The notes under the pieces: model-generated
The model's database searches: none
Seen by the model: the letters and a program-made list of their open reading frames with translations, nothing else
Told to the model about the DNA's origin: nothing
Position numbers and translations under genes: made by a program
Part shown: piece after piece, positions 17,423-26,715 of the stretch
Numbering within the stretch: position 1 is the first letter of the stretch
Layout: the number at the start of each line of letters is the position of its first letter
Assembly: GCF_900107545.1 (NCBI RefSeq)
Contig: NZ_FNQZ01000008.1
Location: 62,001 to 126,000, forward strand
Direction: 5' to 3'
DNA: 64,000 nt
Source of the DNA: Pseudobutyrivibrio sp. ACV-2
GTDB lineage: Bacteria; Bacillota; Clostridia; Lachnospirales; Lachnospiraceae

Positions 17423-18684
17423 AGGTAGACGTCTTAAAAAAGATTTTAACCGATAGCCGTTCTGTTGCCATGTCAAAGCCTTGTGATGTGCGTGAATATA
17501 GCTTTGAAAATGGTGTTAATTATATTTTGGGAGGCCTTAGACGCTGTGGCAAATCTTCTATCATGTGTAATCAGGCCAGACAATTACACGATAGAGGTGT
17601 TGCTTGGGAGCAGATTTTTTATCTTGATTTTTCAGATGAATGTCTGAAAGATTTTGTGGCAGAGGAATTCGATATGCTGCTTCTGACAACACAGACCATT
17701 TCTCCAGGAAAGACGTATTTTTTCTTTGACGAGATTGCCAGAGTGGAAGGATGGGAGGAATATATCCTGAAATTTGCAAAGACTGATTCACTTGTCTATG
17801 CATCTGTCAGCAATGGTTTGCCAACTGACTCTGGAATCCAAAGCCTTATAGAAGAAGGCTTTGAGTTTATGCCTATTTATACATATAGCATAAGGGAGTA
17901 TTTGCTTGCAGCCAAAATTTCCTGTGATTCTGAGTCTCTTGCAAATCCCAAAATTGCACGTCTTGCGGATGATAGCTTTAGTGAGTATCAAAGCACAGGA
18001 GGCTTTCCATTTTCTGGTTCGTATTTACGTAAGAGGGACTATATTGAAGGCATTTTACAGAACGAAATATTGAGTGGGGCTATTGCCCATAATGAAATTA
18101 GAAATACCATGGGCTTTAGATTGATTCTCAAGAAAATGGCTGAAAATATTGGAGTGGAGCTGTCAAATCAAAAGCTTCATAGCCAAGTAGCCACTGCTGG
18201 GGTGGTGCTTTCGCGAGATGATTTTATGGATTACGTGGATTATGCCAAATCATCTTTTATAGTATTTTCCATAGATAATCATTACGCAAAAATTACTCCT
18301 GACAAGAACAGTGTGCCTAAATATTTCTTTACAGACGTGGGACTTTTGAACCAGGTAAGTATGCAAAATGATGTTGTATTATTAAAAAATATAGTTGCAG
18401 TTCAGCTAAAACGTAAATACGGTAATGATTTAGAATACTATAAATCAGGACAGCTGAATGTGGCAGTTGATTTTTATATTGAAAGCGAAGGACTGGCAAT
18501 TATAGTGATTAATTATTTCCAAGGTCTTGAGCGAAAAAAAGGAATAACCAGCTTTGAGGTGTTAAAATCAAAACATCCAGAAATCACTAAGTTTTTAGTG
18601 CTGACAAAGTCACAGGAAGAAATAGAGGAGACTCCAAATATAAAGGTTCAGATTCTTCCTGTATTAAAATATCTTTTGAGCTAA
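17419..18684 (+). CDS. AAA-family ATPase with C-terminal DUF4143-type domain
   Basis: A 421-residue protein. Walker A is GGLRRCGKSSIM (about residue 38) and Walker B is YFFFDEIARVEGWEEY (about 98). A DUF4143-like half follows, with STGGFP and KYFFTDVGLLN. Members usually end in an EVDF-type motif of a nuclease-like fold; here the matching stretch is LNVAVDFYIE, so the acidic residue before the VDF-like block is replaced by alanine. Cellular role of this family is poorly defined. It overlaps the kinase-like gene by ATGA and runs 21 bp into the 3' end of birA on the other strand. Confidence 0.82.
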   Translation: MKVDVLKKILTDSRSVAMSKPCDVREYSFENGVNYILGGLRRCGKSSIMCNQARQLHDRGVAWEQIFYLDFSDECLKDFVAEEFDMLLLTTQTISPGKTYFFFDEIARVEGWEEYILKFAKTDSLVYASVSNGLPTDSGIQSLIEEGFEFMPIYTYSIREYLLAAKISCDSESLANPKIARLADDSFSEYQSTGGFPFSGSYLRKRDYIEGILQNEILSGAIAHNEIRNTMGFRLILKKMAENIGVELSNQKLHSQVATAGVVLSRDDFMDYVDYAKSSFIVFSIDNHYAKITPDKNSVPKYFFTDVGLLNQVSMQNDVVLLKNIVAVQLKRKYGNDLEYYKSGQLNVAVDFYIESEGLAIIVINYFQGLERKKGITSFEVLKSKHPEITKFLVLTKSQEEIEETPNIKVQILPVLKYLLS

Positions 18685-19470
18685 TAATTGATTAATTATT
18701 TCCGCTGCCAGTTGATTTTTTGTAACGGTGCTTGCACCAGGCGCAAAAATGCTGGCGGCGATTTCTTTTATATCGGTAGGAAATGAATTGATATCAGAAT
18801 CAAAATTTATGCCAATTCCTACAACAATCCACTGTACATCCCCAGTTTCAAATTCAGTTCCTGCCTCGGTGAGGATTCCACATATCTTTTTTTTATCTAT
18901 AAATAAATCGTTGATAGGCTTGATGTATGGTGTAAGCCCAGTGAGCTCATTTATGGCAGAACAAACTGAGCCACCAGTGGCTGTAGTAATTTCATCAGGC
19001 ACCAAAGTCTTAAGATGTTCTGGTCTAAGCAAAATACTCATATAAAGCCCACCTTTAGGTGAATAAAAACTATGATCTCTGCGACCGCGACCTTCGGTTT
19101 GTTCAGAGGAAATAATCAAAGTTCCATGAGCTGCTCCAGTGATAGCCAGCTCTTTTGCAATACGATTAGTAGAATTAATAGTATCGTATATACGGATTAA
19201 ATCAGTCTGATTTGAATACAATGCTTTTGCCGTCGGTTTTAGATAAGATAATATTCCAGCAGCAGATAAAATGTCATTTCCACTAGCCAGCATATATCCT
19301 TTGTTGCTGATAGCATCTATTGAATATCCATTTTTCCTAAGCTCATTTATTGCCTTCCAAATGGCGTTCCTAGAGAGCCCAAGCGCATTTGCCATTGCAG
19401 CACCTGATGTATAAGTATCTTTATTGTTTTCTAGAAATTCCAGTACTTTATCTTTTGAACTCATTTTCAC
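18664..19470 (-). CDS. birA: Biotin protein ligase / biotin operon repressor, short form
   Basis: Attaches biotin to carboxylase carrier domains and, through its N-terminal winged helix, can repress biotin genes. The 268 residues show the helix-turn-helix (about 1-60, SGAAMANALGLSRNAIWKAI), the ligase core (QTEGRGRRDHSFYSPKGGLY at about 125-145) and IVVGIGINFDSDINSF. It ends at INQLLAQKIF soon after the core, about 50 residues before the end of typical 320-residue BirA; the C-terminal SH3-like domain appears absent. Its 3' end overlaps the convergent ATPase gene. It has its own promoter and a candidate autoregulatory site. No biotin synthesis genes are nearby. Confidence 0.9.
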   Translation of the reverse strand: MKMSSKDKVLEFLENNKDTYTSGAAMANALGLSRNAIWKAINELRKNGYSIDAISNKGYMLASGNDILSAAGILSYLKPTAKALYSNQTDLIRIYDTINSTNRIAKELAITGAAHGTLIISSEQTEGRGRRDHSFYSPKGGLYMSILLRPEHLKTLVPDEITTATGGSVCSAINELTGLTPYIKPINDLFIDKKKICGILTEAGTEFETGDVQWIVVGIGINFDSDINSFPTDIKEIAASIFAPGASTVTKNQLAAEIINQLLAQKIF

Positions 19471-19473
19471 CTC

Positions 19474-19508
19474 TGTTTAACACTTTAATGTAGTAAAGTT
19501 TACTAACA
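19474..19508. promoter_or_regulatory. Imperfect palindrome, candidate BirA operator
   Basis: TGTTTAACACTTTA and TAAAGTTTACTAACA are inverted arms around ATGTAG. The core ACTTTA/TAAAGT is perfect. The outer halves resemble the GTTAAC-type half-sites of Firmicutes BirA boxes but not exactly. It lies between the birA -10 box and the birA start codon, fitting autorepression. Confidence 0.4.
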
Positions 19509-19518
19509 CTCCAAATTT

Positions 19519-19548
19519 ATTTTAGAAGTATTTAGGCTATTTTGTCAA
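19519..19548 (-). promoter_or_regulatory. Promoter of birA
   Basis: On the minus strand: TTGACA, 18-nt spacer, TAAAAT, followed by the candidate operator and the birA start at 19470. Confidence 0.7.
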
Positions 19549-19573
19549 AGATAAGAAAAAAGACTTAGCCTTC

Positions 19574-19602
19574 TTGAATTTCACGCTTTACTGTATTAAA
19601 CT
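19574..19602 (+). promoter_or_regulatory. Promoter of leuB
   Basis: TTGAAT, 17-nt spacer, TAAACT, about 33 nt before the start codon. It is divergent from the birA promoter, with 25 nt between the -35 boxes. Confidence 0.65.
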
Positions 19603-19635
19603 GTTTAAAATAGTTTTAATAGGGAAGGATTTATT

Positions 19636-20727
19636 ATGACTTATAATGTAGGCGTAATTAAAGGAGACGGAATTGGTCCAGAGGTTGTTACCGAGGCGGT
19701 TAAGGTGCTTGATGCTGTAGGAACAAAATTTGGTCATCAATTCAATTACACAGAAATTCTTATGGGTGGTTGCTCTATCGATGCCACAGGTGAGCCACTG
19801 ACAGATGAAGCTATTGCAGCAGCTAAAGCTTCAGATGCTGTGTTGATGGGTTCAATCGGTGGCAACACATCTACAAGCCCATGGTACAAGCTTCCTGCTG
19901 ACAAGCGTCCAGAGGCAGGCCTTCTAAAACTAAGAAAGAGCCTTGGGCTTTTCGCAAATCTTCGTCCAGCATACCTATACAAGGAATTAAAGGAAGCGTG
20001 CCCACTTAGAGATGACATCATCGGCGAAGGCTTTGACATGATGATTATGCGTGAGCTTACAGGAGGTCTTTATTTCGGTGAGCGTTCCACAGTAGAAGAG
20101 GATGGTCAGCTTGTGGCAAGAGATAGCCTAACATACAGCGAAGGTGAGATTCGCCGTATTGCAAAACGTGGTTTCGACATTGCTATGAAGCGTCGCAAAA
20201 AGGTCACATCTGTAGACAAGGCAAACGTTCTTGATTCCTCACGACTTTGGAGAAAGGTCGTGGAAGAGGTGGCAAAGGACTATCCTGAGGTTACATATGA
20301 GCACATGCTTGTGGACAACTGTGCAATGCAGCTTGTTAAAAATCCAGGACAGTTTGATGTCATTCTTACTGAGAACATGTTTGGAGATATTTTATCTGAT
20401 GAAGCATCAATGGTTACCGGTTCCATCGGAATGCTTTCGTCAGCTTCCCTAAATGATACAAAATTCGGTCTTTATGAGCCATCTGGAGGCAGTGCACCTG
20501 ACATCGCAGGACAGGGCATTGCCAATCCTATAGCTACAATTCTTTCAGCAGCCATGATGCTTCGCTACAGCTTCGATTTAGATGCTGAAGCAGCAGCTAT
20601 CGAAAATGCGGTAAAAAAAGTTCTTGAGGACGGCTATCGCACCATCGACATCATGCCACGTGGCGATGAGGTCGTGACACAGGTCGGTACAGTGCAGATG
20701 GGAGATTTAATCGTAGAGAGATTATAA
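19636..20727 (+). CDS. leuB: 3-isopropylmalate dehydrogenase
   Basis: Oxidises 3-isopropylmalate with NAD to 2-oxoisocaproate in leucine synthesis. The 363 residues match the family. GDGIGPEVVTEAVKVL is at the start, MGSIGG at about residue 73, RELTGGLYFGER at about 138 (the catalytic Tyr), DKANVLDSSRLWR at about 195 and GSAPDIAGQGIANP near 285. The ATG follows AGGGAAGG. No leuA, leuC or leuD is adjacent; instead ilvD and ilvB follow, so the locus mixes leucine and general branched-chain steps. Confidence 0.96.
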   Translation: MTYNVGVIKGDGIGPEVVTEAVKVLDAVGTKFGHQFNYTEILMGGCSIDATGEPLTDEAIAAAKASDAVLMGSIGGNTSTSPWYKLPADKRPEAGLLKLRKSLGLFANLRPAYLYKELKEACPLRDDIIGEGFDMMIMRELTGGLYFGERSTVEEDGQLVARDSLTYSEGEIRRIAKRGFDIAMKRRKKVTSVDKANVLDSSRLWRKVVEEVAKDYPEVTYEHMLVDNCAMQLVKNPGQFDVILTENMFGDILSDEASMVTGSIGMLSSASLNDTKFGLYEPSGGSAPDIAGQGIANPIATILSAAMMLRYSFDLDAEAAAIENAVKKVLEDGYRTIDIMPRGDEVVTQVGTVQMGDLIVERL

Positions 20728-20729
20728 AA

Positions 20730-20838
20730 GGCTTCCCCCCCCTTGGGGGAAGCTGTCACCGCAGGTGACGGATGAGGGCATGTACATACGACCCTCATCC
20801 GTCTGCTTCGCAGCCACCTTCCCCCAGAGGGGGAAGGC
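20730..20838. repeat. Palindromic repeat R4, type I and type II units in inverted orientation
   Basis: A type I unit (GGCTTCCCCC/GGGGGAAGC, then GTCACC/GGTGAC, then GGATGAGGG) is followed after about 15 nt by a type II unit on the opposite strand (CCCTCATCC, GTCTGC/GCAGCC, CCTTCCCCC/GGGGGAAGG). The second helix has changed from GTCAGC/GCTGAC to GTCACC/GGTGAC, a compensated change. It lies between leuB and ilvD, beginning three bases after the leuB stop codon. Confidence 0.85.
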
Positions 20839-20855
20839 TTTGAAAGGAGTCAAAA

Positions 20856-22526
20856 ATGAGAAGTGATAACGCAAGAGCTGGCATGCAGCAAGCTCCAGCT
20901 CGTTCTTTGTTTAACGCTTTAGGTTTCACACCTGAAGAAATGAAAAAGCCAATGGTAGGTATCGTATCTTCGTATAATGAAATCGTACCAGGCCATATGA
21001 ATATTGATAAAATCGTGGATGCCGTAAAGTTAGGTGTAGCCGAGGCAGGCGGTGTTCCAGTAGTGTTCCCAGCTATCGCTGTTTGTGACGGTATTGCAAT
21101 GGGACATATAGGAATGAAATATTCCCTTGTAACACGTGATTTGATTGCTGATTCTACAGAGTGTATGGCACTTGCTCATCAGTTTGATGCACTTGTTATG
21201 GTACCAAACTGTGACAAAAACGTACCAGGACTTCTTATGGCAGCAGCAAGACTTGACCTTCCTACAGTATTTGTATCAGGTGGTCCTATGCTTGCAGGTC
21301 ATGTGGGAGGTCAGAAGCGTTCACTTTCATCTATGTTTGAGGCAGTCGGCGCACATGCCGCTGGCAACATGACAGAGGATGAAGTTGAAAATTTCGTAGA
21401 AAATGTATGTCCAACCTGCGGAAGCTGTTCAGGTATGTATACAGCTAATTCCATGAACTGTCTTACAGAGGCACTTGGAATGGGCCTCCGTGGAAATGGT
21501 ACAATCCCAGCTGTTTATTCAGAAAGAATTCGTCTTGCAAAGCATGCAGGTATGGCAGTTATGGATATGTACAATAAGGGCATCACAGCTCGTCAGATTA
21601 TGACAAAGGAAGCTGTTTTAAATGCTCTTACAGTAGATATGGCACTTGGATGCTCTACAAACTCAATGCTTCATTTGCCAGCTATTGCTCACGAAATCGG
21701 TTTTGATTTTGACATCGAATTTGCAAATCCTATTTCTGAAAAGACACCAAATCTTTGTCACCTTGCTCCAGCAGGTCCTACATACATGGAGGATTTAAAT
21801 GAAGCAGGCGGTGTTTGGGCTGTTATGAAAGAGCTTGCAGATATAGGACTTCTAAATACAGACTGTATGACAGTTACAGGAAAGACAGTGGGAGAGAATA
21901 TCGCAAATGCGGTAAACAGAAATCCAGAGGTAATCAGGCCTGTGGATAATCCATATACAAAGACTGGTGGTCTTGCAGTACTTAAAGGAAATCTTGCACC
22001 AGACGGTTCAGTAGTAAAGCGCAGTGCAGTAGTTCCAGAGATGCTCGTTCATGAAGGACCAGCCAGAGTATTTGATAGCGAGGAAGATGCAATCGCAGCC
22101 ATCAAGGGTGGCAAAATCGTTGAAGGCGACGTAGTCGTTATTCGCTACGAAGGTCCAAAGGGTGGCCCTGGTATGAGAGAGATGCTTAACCCTACATCTG
22201 CAATCGCAGGTATGGGACTTGGTTCATCAGTAGCCCTTATCACAGATGGTCGTTTCTCAGGTGCCAGTCGTGGAGCTTCTATCGGACACGTTTCACCAGA
22301 AGCAGCCGTAGGTGGTCCAATCGCACTTGTTGAAGAAGGCGACATCATCGCCATCGACATTCCAAACTACACCATGACACTAAAGGTTTCCGACGAAGAG
22401 CTCGCAGCGCGTAAAGCAAAATGGCAGCCACGTGAACCACGCGTCACCACAGGCTATCTTCGCCGCTACGCAGCTCAGGTAACCAGCGGAAATCGCGGTG
22501 CGATTCTTCGTACACCAGAATTGTAA
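20856..22526 (+). CDS. ilvD: Dihydroxy-acid dehydratase
   Basis: Dehydrates 2,3-dihydroxy acids to 2-oxo acids in valine and isoleucine synthesis; an iron-sulfur enzyme. The 556 residues match the family. Cluster cysteines are visible in [11 protein letters not shown] and [20 protein letters not shown]. The C-terminal block [20 protein letters not shown] is intact. AAAGGAG precedes the ATG and overlaps the end of repeat R4. Co-directional with leuB and ilvB. Confidence 0.97.
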   Translation: MRSDNARAGMQQAPARSLFNALGFTPEEMKKPMVGIVSSYNEIVPGHMNIDKIVDAVKLGVAEAGGVPVVFPAIAVCDGIAMGHIGMKYSLVTRDLIADSTECMALAHQFDALVMVPNCDKNVPGLLMAAARLDLPTVFVSGGPMLAGHVGGQKRSLSSMFEAVGAHAAGNMTEDEVENFVENVCPTCGSCSGMYTANSMNCLTEALGMGLRGNGTIPAVYSERIRLAKHAGMAVMDMYNKGITARQIMTKEAVLNALTVDMALGCSTNSMLHLPAIAHEIGFDFDIEFANPISEKTPNLCHLAPAGPTYMEDLNEAGGVWAVMKELADIGLLNTDCMTVTGKTVGENIANAVNRNPEVIRPVDNPYTKTGGLAVLKGNLAPDGSVVKRSAVVPEMLVHEGPARVFDSEEDAIAAIKGGKIVEGDVVVIRYEGPKGGPGMREMLNPTSAIAGMGLGSSVALITDGRFSGASRGASIGHVSPEAAVGGPIALVEEGDIIAIDIPNYTMTLKVSDEELAARKAKWQPREPRVTTGYLRRYAAQVTSGNRGAILRTPEL

Positions 22527-22564
22527 TACTTTAGTTACGACTACAAGTATTATATTGCACTTTT

Positions 22565-22601
22565 AATCTATTGATTATTTACATGAGTAATATAATAGAT
22601 T
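22565..22601 (+). other. AT-rich hairpin upstream of the ilvB leader element
   Basis: AATCTATT and AATAGATT form an 8-bp stem that continues as ATTATT/AGTAAT around a TACATG loop. No T-run follows, so it is not a standard terminator. It lies 20 nt before the long hairpin element at 22621. Confidence 0.45.
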
Positions 22602-22620
22602 GTTATCTATCAGCTCATAG

Positions 22621-22770
22621 ATGAGCCTGTAGCTGTCAAGGCTGTGTGTCACTTTTTGAGGAGTATAGCGATAAAGTGACATCAAATAAATTTGATGTCA
22701 GGAGGCTTTAGCCGACGATAGCGATTTCAAAAAGTGATACACAGACTTGATAGCGTAACAGGCGGACTAG
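22621..22770 (+). ncRNA. Long-hairpin leader element A (class I loop with nested hairpin)
   Basis: Basal helix GCCTGT/ACAGGC (22625-22630, 22758-22763), then AGCTG and TAGCGTA junctions. A 24-nt arm (22636-22659) pairs with 22727-22750 with one mismatch and one G-T pair. The apex starts GAGTATA, as in elements B-D, but holds an extra perfect hairpin TGACATCAAA-TAAA-TTTGATGTCA (22677-22700). It ends GGACTA, 23 nt before the ilvB start. Function unknown. Confidence 0.6.
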
Positions 22771-22792
22771 GAAATGTGAGAAAGGTAAAGAT

Positions 22793-24463
22793 ATGTTATT
22801 AAGTGGTTCAGAGATAATTATAGAGTGTTTAAAAGAACAAGGGGTAGACACTGTATTCGGCTACCCAGGTGGTGCGATTCTTAATCTCTACGATGAGCTT
22901 TACAAGCACAGCGATGAGATTCACCATGTGCTTACCAGCCACGAGCAGGGCGCAGCCCACGCAGCAGATGGCTATGCCCGTTCAACAGGAAAAGTTGGTG
23001 TTTGCTTTGCAACTTCAGGTCCTGGTGCAACTAATCTTGTAACAGGTATCGCCACAGCTCACATGGATTCAGTTCCAATGGTGGCTATCACCTGCAACGT
23101 TACACTTCCTCTTTTAGGAAAGGATTCCTTCCAGGAGATAGATATAGCAGGCATCACAATGCCTATCACAAAGCATAATTTTATTGTTAAGGATGTAAAG
23201 GATTTGGCAGAGACTATCCGTCGCGCTTTTCTTATTGCAAAAAGCGGCAGACCAGGTCCTGTACTTATTGATGTGCCAAAGGATATTACAGCGCCAAACA
23301 ATAAATACGAATACATGCCAATGAAACCAATTCCTACAGGTCGTGTTAAAAAGAGTATCACCGAGGATGCGTTAAATGAGGCTGTAAAGCTTATTAAAAA
23401 GGCTAAAAAGCCTGTGATTTTCGTAGGTGGTGGCGCAGTTCTAGCTAATGCAGCAAAGGATTTAAAGAAATTTGTTGATTTGGTAGATGCACCTGTTTGC
23501 GACACACTTATGGGAAAGGGCGCTTTCAATGGTACAGATGAAAGATACCTTGGGATGCTTGGCATGCATGGCTCAAAGGCTTCAAATCTTTCTGTATCAG
23601 ATTGTGATTTGCTTATAGCAGTTGGTACCAGATTTTCAGACAGAGTGCTTGGCAACCCAGAAAAATTCGCAAGCAATGCCAAGATTCTTCAGTTTGATGT
23701 AGACCCAGCTGAAATCAATAAAAATATCATGACAGACCATGCAGTGGTAGGTGACGTTAAAGAGACACTTTCACGCATCAACAAAATGCTAGATCAGCAA
23801 AGCCACGCTACATGGGTTAAAAATTGTCAAAAGCTTTCTGAAAAATATCCTCTTACAGTTCCAGCAGAGGGACTTTCGGGCCAGTATATTGTGGCAGAAA
23901 CCTATCGCCAGACAAAGGGCGATGCAATCATCACTACAGAGGTGGGACAGCATCAGATGTGGGCTGCACAGTTCTACAAATTTAAAAAGCCACATCAGCT
24001 TCTTACATCAGGTGGACTTGGAACCATGGGTTACGGTCTTGGCGCTGCAATCGGTGCAAAGACAGGAAATCCAGACAAGACAGTCATCAACATCGCAGGA
24101 GATGGTTGCTTTAGAATGAACATGAATGAATTGGCAACAGCGGCGAGAGAAAAGTTGCCAATCATAGAAATAGTTGTCAACAACCACGTGCTTGGTATGG
24201 TTAGACAATGGCAAACAATTTTCTACGGAAAACGCTATTCCGCAACTGTGCTTGATGATGGCGTGGATTATGTCAAGTTGGCTGAGGCAATGGGCGCAAC
24301 AGGAGTAAGGGTTACATCTCAGGACGAGTTTAAATCCGCATTGTCGGAGGCACTTCGATCCGAGAAGCCTGTGCTTATTGACTGTATCATCAATTCAGAT
24401 GACAAAGTATGGCCAATGGTAGCACCGGGAGCACCTATTAATGAGTTTTTCGAGGAGGATTAA
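22793..24463 (+). CDS. ilvB: Acetolactate synthase large subunit
   Basis: Condenses two pyruvates (or pyruvate and 2-oxobutyrate) with thiamine diphosphate, the first common step of branched-chain synthesis. The 556 residues show VFGYPGGAILNLYD, the catalytic Glu in TSHEQGAAHAADGYARSTG, FATSGPGATNLVTG, and the thiamine-binding GDGCFRMNMNEL...VVNNHVLG. The length fits. No regulatory small subunit gene (ilvN) is adjacent. A long-hairpin element sits directly upstream. The stop codon is four nt before the serC start, linking it to serine synthesis. Confidence 0.95.
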   Translation: MLLSGSEIIIECLKEQGVDTVFGYPGGAILNLYDELYKHSDEIHHVLTSHEQGAAHAADGYARSTGKVGVCFATSGPGATNLVTGIATAHMDSVPMVAITCNVTLPLLGKDSFQEIDIAGITMPITKHNFIVKDVKDLAETIRRAFLIAKSGRPGPVLIDVPKDITAPNNKYEYMPMKPIPTGRVKKSITEDALNEAVKLIKKAKKPVIFVGGGAVLANAAKDLKKFVDLVDAPVCDTLMGKGAFNGTDERYLGMLGMHGSKASNLSVSDCDLLIAVGTRFSDRVLGNPEKFASNAKILQFDVDPAEINKNIMTDHAVVGDVKETLSRINKMLDQQSHATWVKNCQKLSEKYPLTVPAEGLSGQYIVAETYRQTKGDAIITTEVGQHQMWAAQFYKFKKPHQLLTSGGLGTMGYGLGAAIGAKTGNPDKTVINIAGDGCFRMNMNELATAAREKLPIIEIVVNNHVLGMVRQWQTIFYGKRYSATVLDDGVDYVKLAEAMGATGVRVTSQDEFKSALSEALRSEKPVLIDCIINSDDKVWPMVAPGAPINEFFEED

Positions 24464-24467
24464 TGAA

Positions 24468-25550
24468 ATGAGCAGAGTTTACAATTTTAGTGCAGGTCCA
24501 GCAGTATTGCCTGAGGAGGTTTTAAGAGAGGCAGCTGATGAGATGCTTGATTATAAGGGCTGTGGTATGTCCGTAATGGAGATGAGCCACCGTTCAAAGG
24601 TATTTGATGAGATTATCAAGGATGCTGAGGCAGATATCAGAACACTTATGAACATCCCTGACAATTACAAGGTACTTTTCCTTCAGGGTGGAGCTTCACA
24701 GCAGTTTGCAGCTATCCCTATGAACCTTATGAAAAATAGAAAAGCTGGTTATATCATCACAGGCCAGTGGGCAAAGAAGGCTTTCCAGGAAGCAAAGATG
24801 TATGGCGAGGCAGTAGAGCTTGCATCTTCAGCAGATGAGACCTTCAGCTATATTCCAGATTGTTCAGACCTTCCTATCACAGATGATATGGATTATGTAT
24901 ATATCTGTGAGAACAATACTATCTACGGCACAAAGTTTAAGACTCTTCCAAATACAAAGGGGAAAGATTTGGTTGCAGACGTTAGCTCATGCTTCCTTTC
25001 TGAGCCAGTTGATGTGACAAAGTACGGCATCATCTATGGTGGTGTTCAGAAGAACGTTGGACCAGCTGGTATGGTTATCGTAATCATCCGTGAGGACCTT
25101 ATCCGTGATGATGTACTTGAAGGCACACCAACAATGCTTAAGTACAAGACTCAGGCAGATAATGACAGCCTTTATAACACACCACCATGCTACGATATCT
25201 ACATCTGTGGCAAGGTATTCAAGTGGCTTCTAAAAAACGGTGGCCTTTCAGCTATGAAGGAGCTCAACGAGAAGAAGGCTAAGATTTTATATGATTACCT
25301 TGATTCTTCAAAGCTTTTCAAGGGTACAGTAAGAAAAGAGGACCGTTCGCTTATGAACGTACCATTTGTTACAGGCAACGAAGAGCTTGATGCTAAATTT
25401 GTTAAAGAGGCAACTGCAGCTGGTTTTGTAAACCTTAAGGGTCACAGAACTGTTGGTGGTATGCGCGCATCTATCTACAACGCAATGCCAATCGAAGGTG
25501 TTGAGAAGCTCGTAGAGTTTATGAAGAAGTTTGAGGAGGAAAATGCATAA
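24468..25550 (+). CDS. serC: Phosphoserine aminotransferase
   Basis: Transfers an amino group from glutamate to 3-phosphohydroxypyruvate; a PLP enzyme. I start at MSRVYNFSAGPAVLPEEV because GAGGAGG lies 9 nt upstream and this is the family's usual N-terminus. 360 residues. The PLP lysine is in YGGVQKNVGPAGM. The C-terminus has GHRTVGGMRASIYNAMP. It lies four nt after ilvB and its stop codon touches the serA start codon, so serC and serA form one unit. Confidence 0.96.
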   Translation: MSRVYNFSAGPAVLPEEVLREAADEMLDYKGCGMSVMEMSHRSKVFDEIIKDAEADIRTLMNIPDNYKVLFLQGGASQQFAAIPMNLMKNRKAGYIITGQWAKKAFQEAKMYGEAVELASSADETFSYIPDCSDLPITDDMDYVYICENNTIYGTKFKTLPNTKGKDLVADVSSCFLSEPVDVTKYGIIYGGVQKNVGPAGMVIVIIREDLIRDDVLEGTPTMLKYKTQADNDSLYNTPPCYDIYICGKVFKWLLKNGGLSAMKELNEKKAKILYDYLDSSKLFKGTVRKEDRSLMNVPFVTGNEELDAKFVKEATAAGFVNLKGHRTVGGMRASIYNAMPIEGVEKLVEFMKKFEEENA

Positions 25551-26714
25551 ATGTTTACTTACAATTGCTTAAATCCAATTTCAGATAAAGGTTTAGTTAA
25601 CTTTTCTACAGACTACAAAAAGGTAGAGACAATCGGTGACGCAGATGCCTGCCTCGTTCGTTCAGCAGCTATGCACGATATGGAGCTTGGTAACAAGCTT
25701 GCATGTATCGCAAGAGCAGGTGCAGGAGTTAACAACATTCCTCTTGATAAATGTGCAGAGGAAGGTATCGTAGTTTTCAACACACCAGGAGCAAATGCAA
25801 ATGGTGTTAAGGAGCTTGTTTTTGCAGGAATGCTTCTTGCATCTCGTGATATCGTAGGAGGTATCAACTGGGTTCTTGAAAATCAGGGAGATGAAAACAT
25901 CGGCAAAACTGCAGAAAAGGCTAAGAAGGCTTTTGCAGGAACTGAAATTGCAGGCAAAAAGCTTGGTGTTATCGGACTTGGAGCCATCGGTGTAAAGGTG
26001 GCAAATGACGCTACACATCTTGGCATGGAAGTACTTGGCTACGACCCATACATTTCTGTAAATGCAGCTTGGAACCTTTCACGCAACGTAAAGCATGTTA
26101 CTAACGTAGAGGATATCTATAAGGAATGTGATTTCATCACTGTTCATGTACCACTTCTTGATGCTACAAAGGGTATGATTAATAAAGAAGCTGTTCAGAT
26201 GATGAAGAAGGGCGTTGTTATCCTTAACTTTGCCCGTGATCTTCTTGTTGATGAAAAGGCTGTAATCGATGGTATCGAAGCAGGCAAGGTTCGTCACTAC
26301 GTTACAGATTTTGCAAATCCTACAACAGCAGGCAAAAAGGGCGTTATCTGCACACCTCACCTTGGTGCGTCTACAGAGGAAGCAGAGGATAACTGTGCAG
26401 TTATGGCTGTAAAGGAAATCATGGATTATATGGAAAATGGAAACATCATCCATTCTGTAAATTATCCTGATTGTGATATGGGTGTATGTACAGCAGAATC
26501 TCGTGTAGCTATCCTTCACAAGAATAAGGCAGGTCTTATTGCAAGCTTTACCACAATCTTATCTAAAGAAAATGTCAACGTAGATGACATGACAAATAAG
26601 AGCCGTGGCGACTATGCATACACACTTCTTGATCTTGGAAGCAAGCTTACTGATGCTGTAGTTGAAGAAATTAAAAATGTAGATGGAGTAATCAAAGTTA
26701 GGGTGGTTAAATAA
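25551..26714 (+). CDS. serA: D-3-phosphoglycerate dehydrogenase
   Basis: Oxidises 3-phosphoglycerate, the first step of serine synthesis. The 387 residues include the NAD-binding GVIGLGAIGVKVANDA at about 137, NFARDLLVDEKAVIDGI (active-site Arg) and the catalytic TPHLGASTEEAEDNC. A short C-terminal ACT domain (about 318-387, VAILHKNKAGLIASFTTIL) suggests serine feedback. The length fits the short Firmicutes type. The ATG follows the serC stop codon directly; its ribosome site GAGGAGG lies within serC. Confidence 0.95.
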   Translation: MFTYNCLNPISDKGLVNFSTDYKKVETIGDADACLVRSAAMHDMELGNKLACIARAGAGVNNIPLDKCAEEGIVVFNTPGANANGVKELVFAGMLLASRDIVGGINWVLENQGDENIGKTAEKAKKAFAGTEIAGKKLGVIGLGAIGVKVANDATHLGMEVLGYDPYISVNAAWNLSRNVKHVTNVEDIYKECDFITVHVPLLDATKGMINKEAVQMMKKGVVILNFARDLLVDEKAVIDGIEAGKVRHYVTDFANPTTAGKKGVICTPHLGASTEEAEDNCAVMAVKEIMDYMENGNIIHSVNYPDCDMGVCTAESRVAILHKNKAGLIASFTTILSKENVNVDDMTNKSRGDYAYTLLDLGSKLTDAVVEEIKNVDGVIKVRVVK

Positions 26715-26715
26715 A

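Noticed and set aside
22527-22792. T-box or leader-peptide attenuator before ilvB
   Set aside because: No T-box AGGGTGGNACCGCG-like sequence, no terminator with T-run and no leader peptide rich in Leu/Ile/Val codons were seen.
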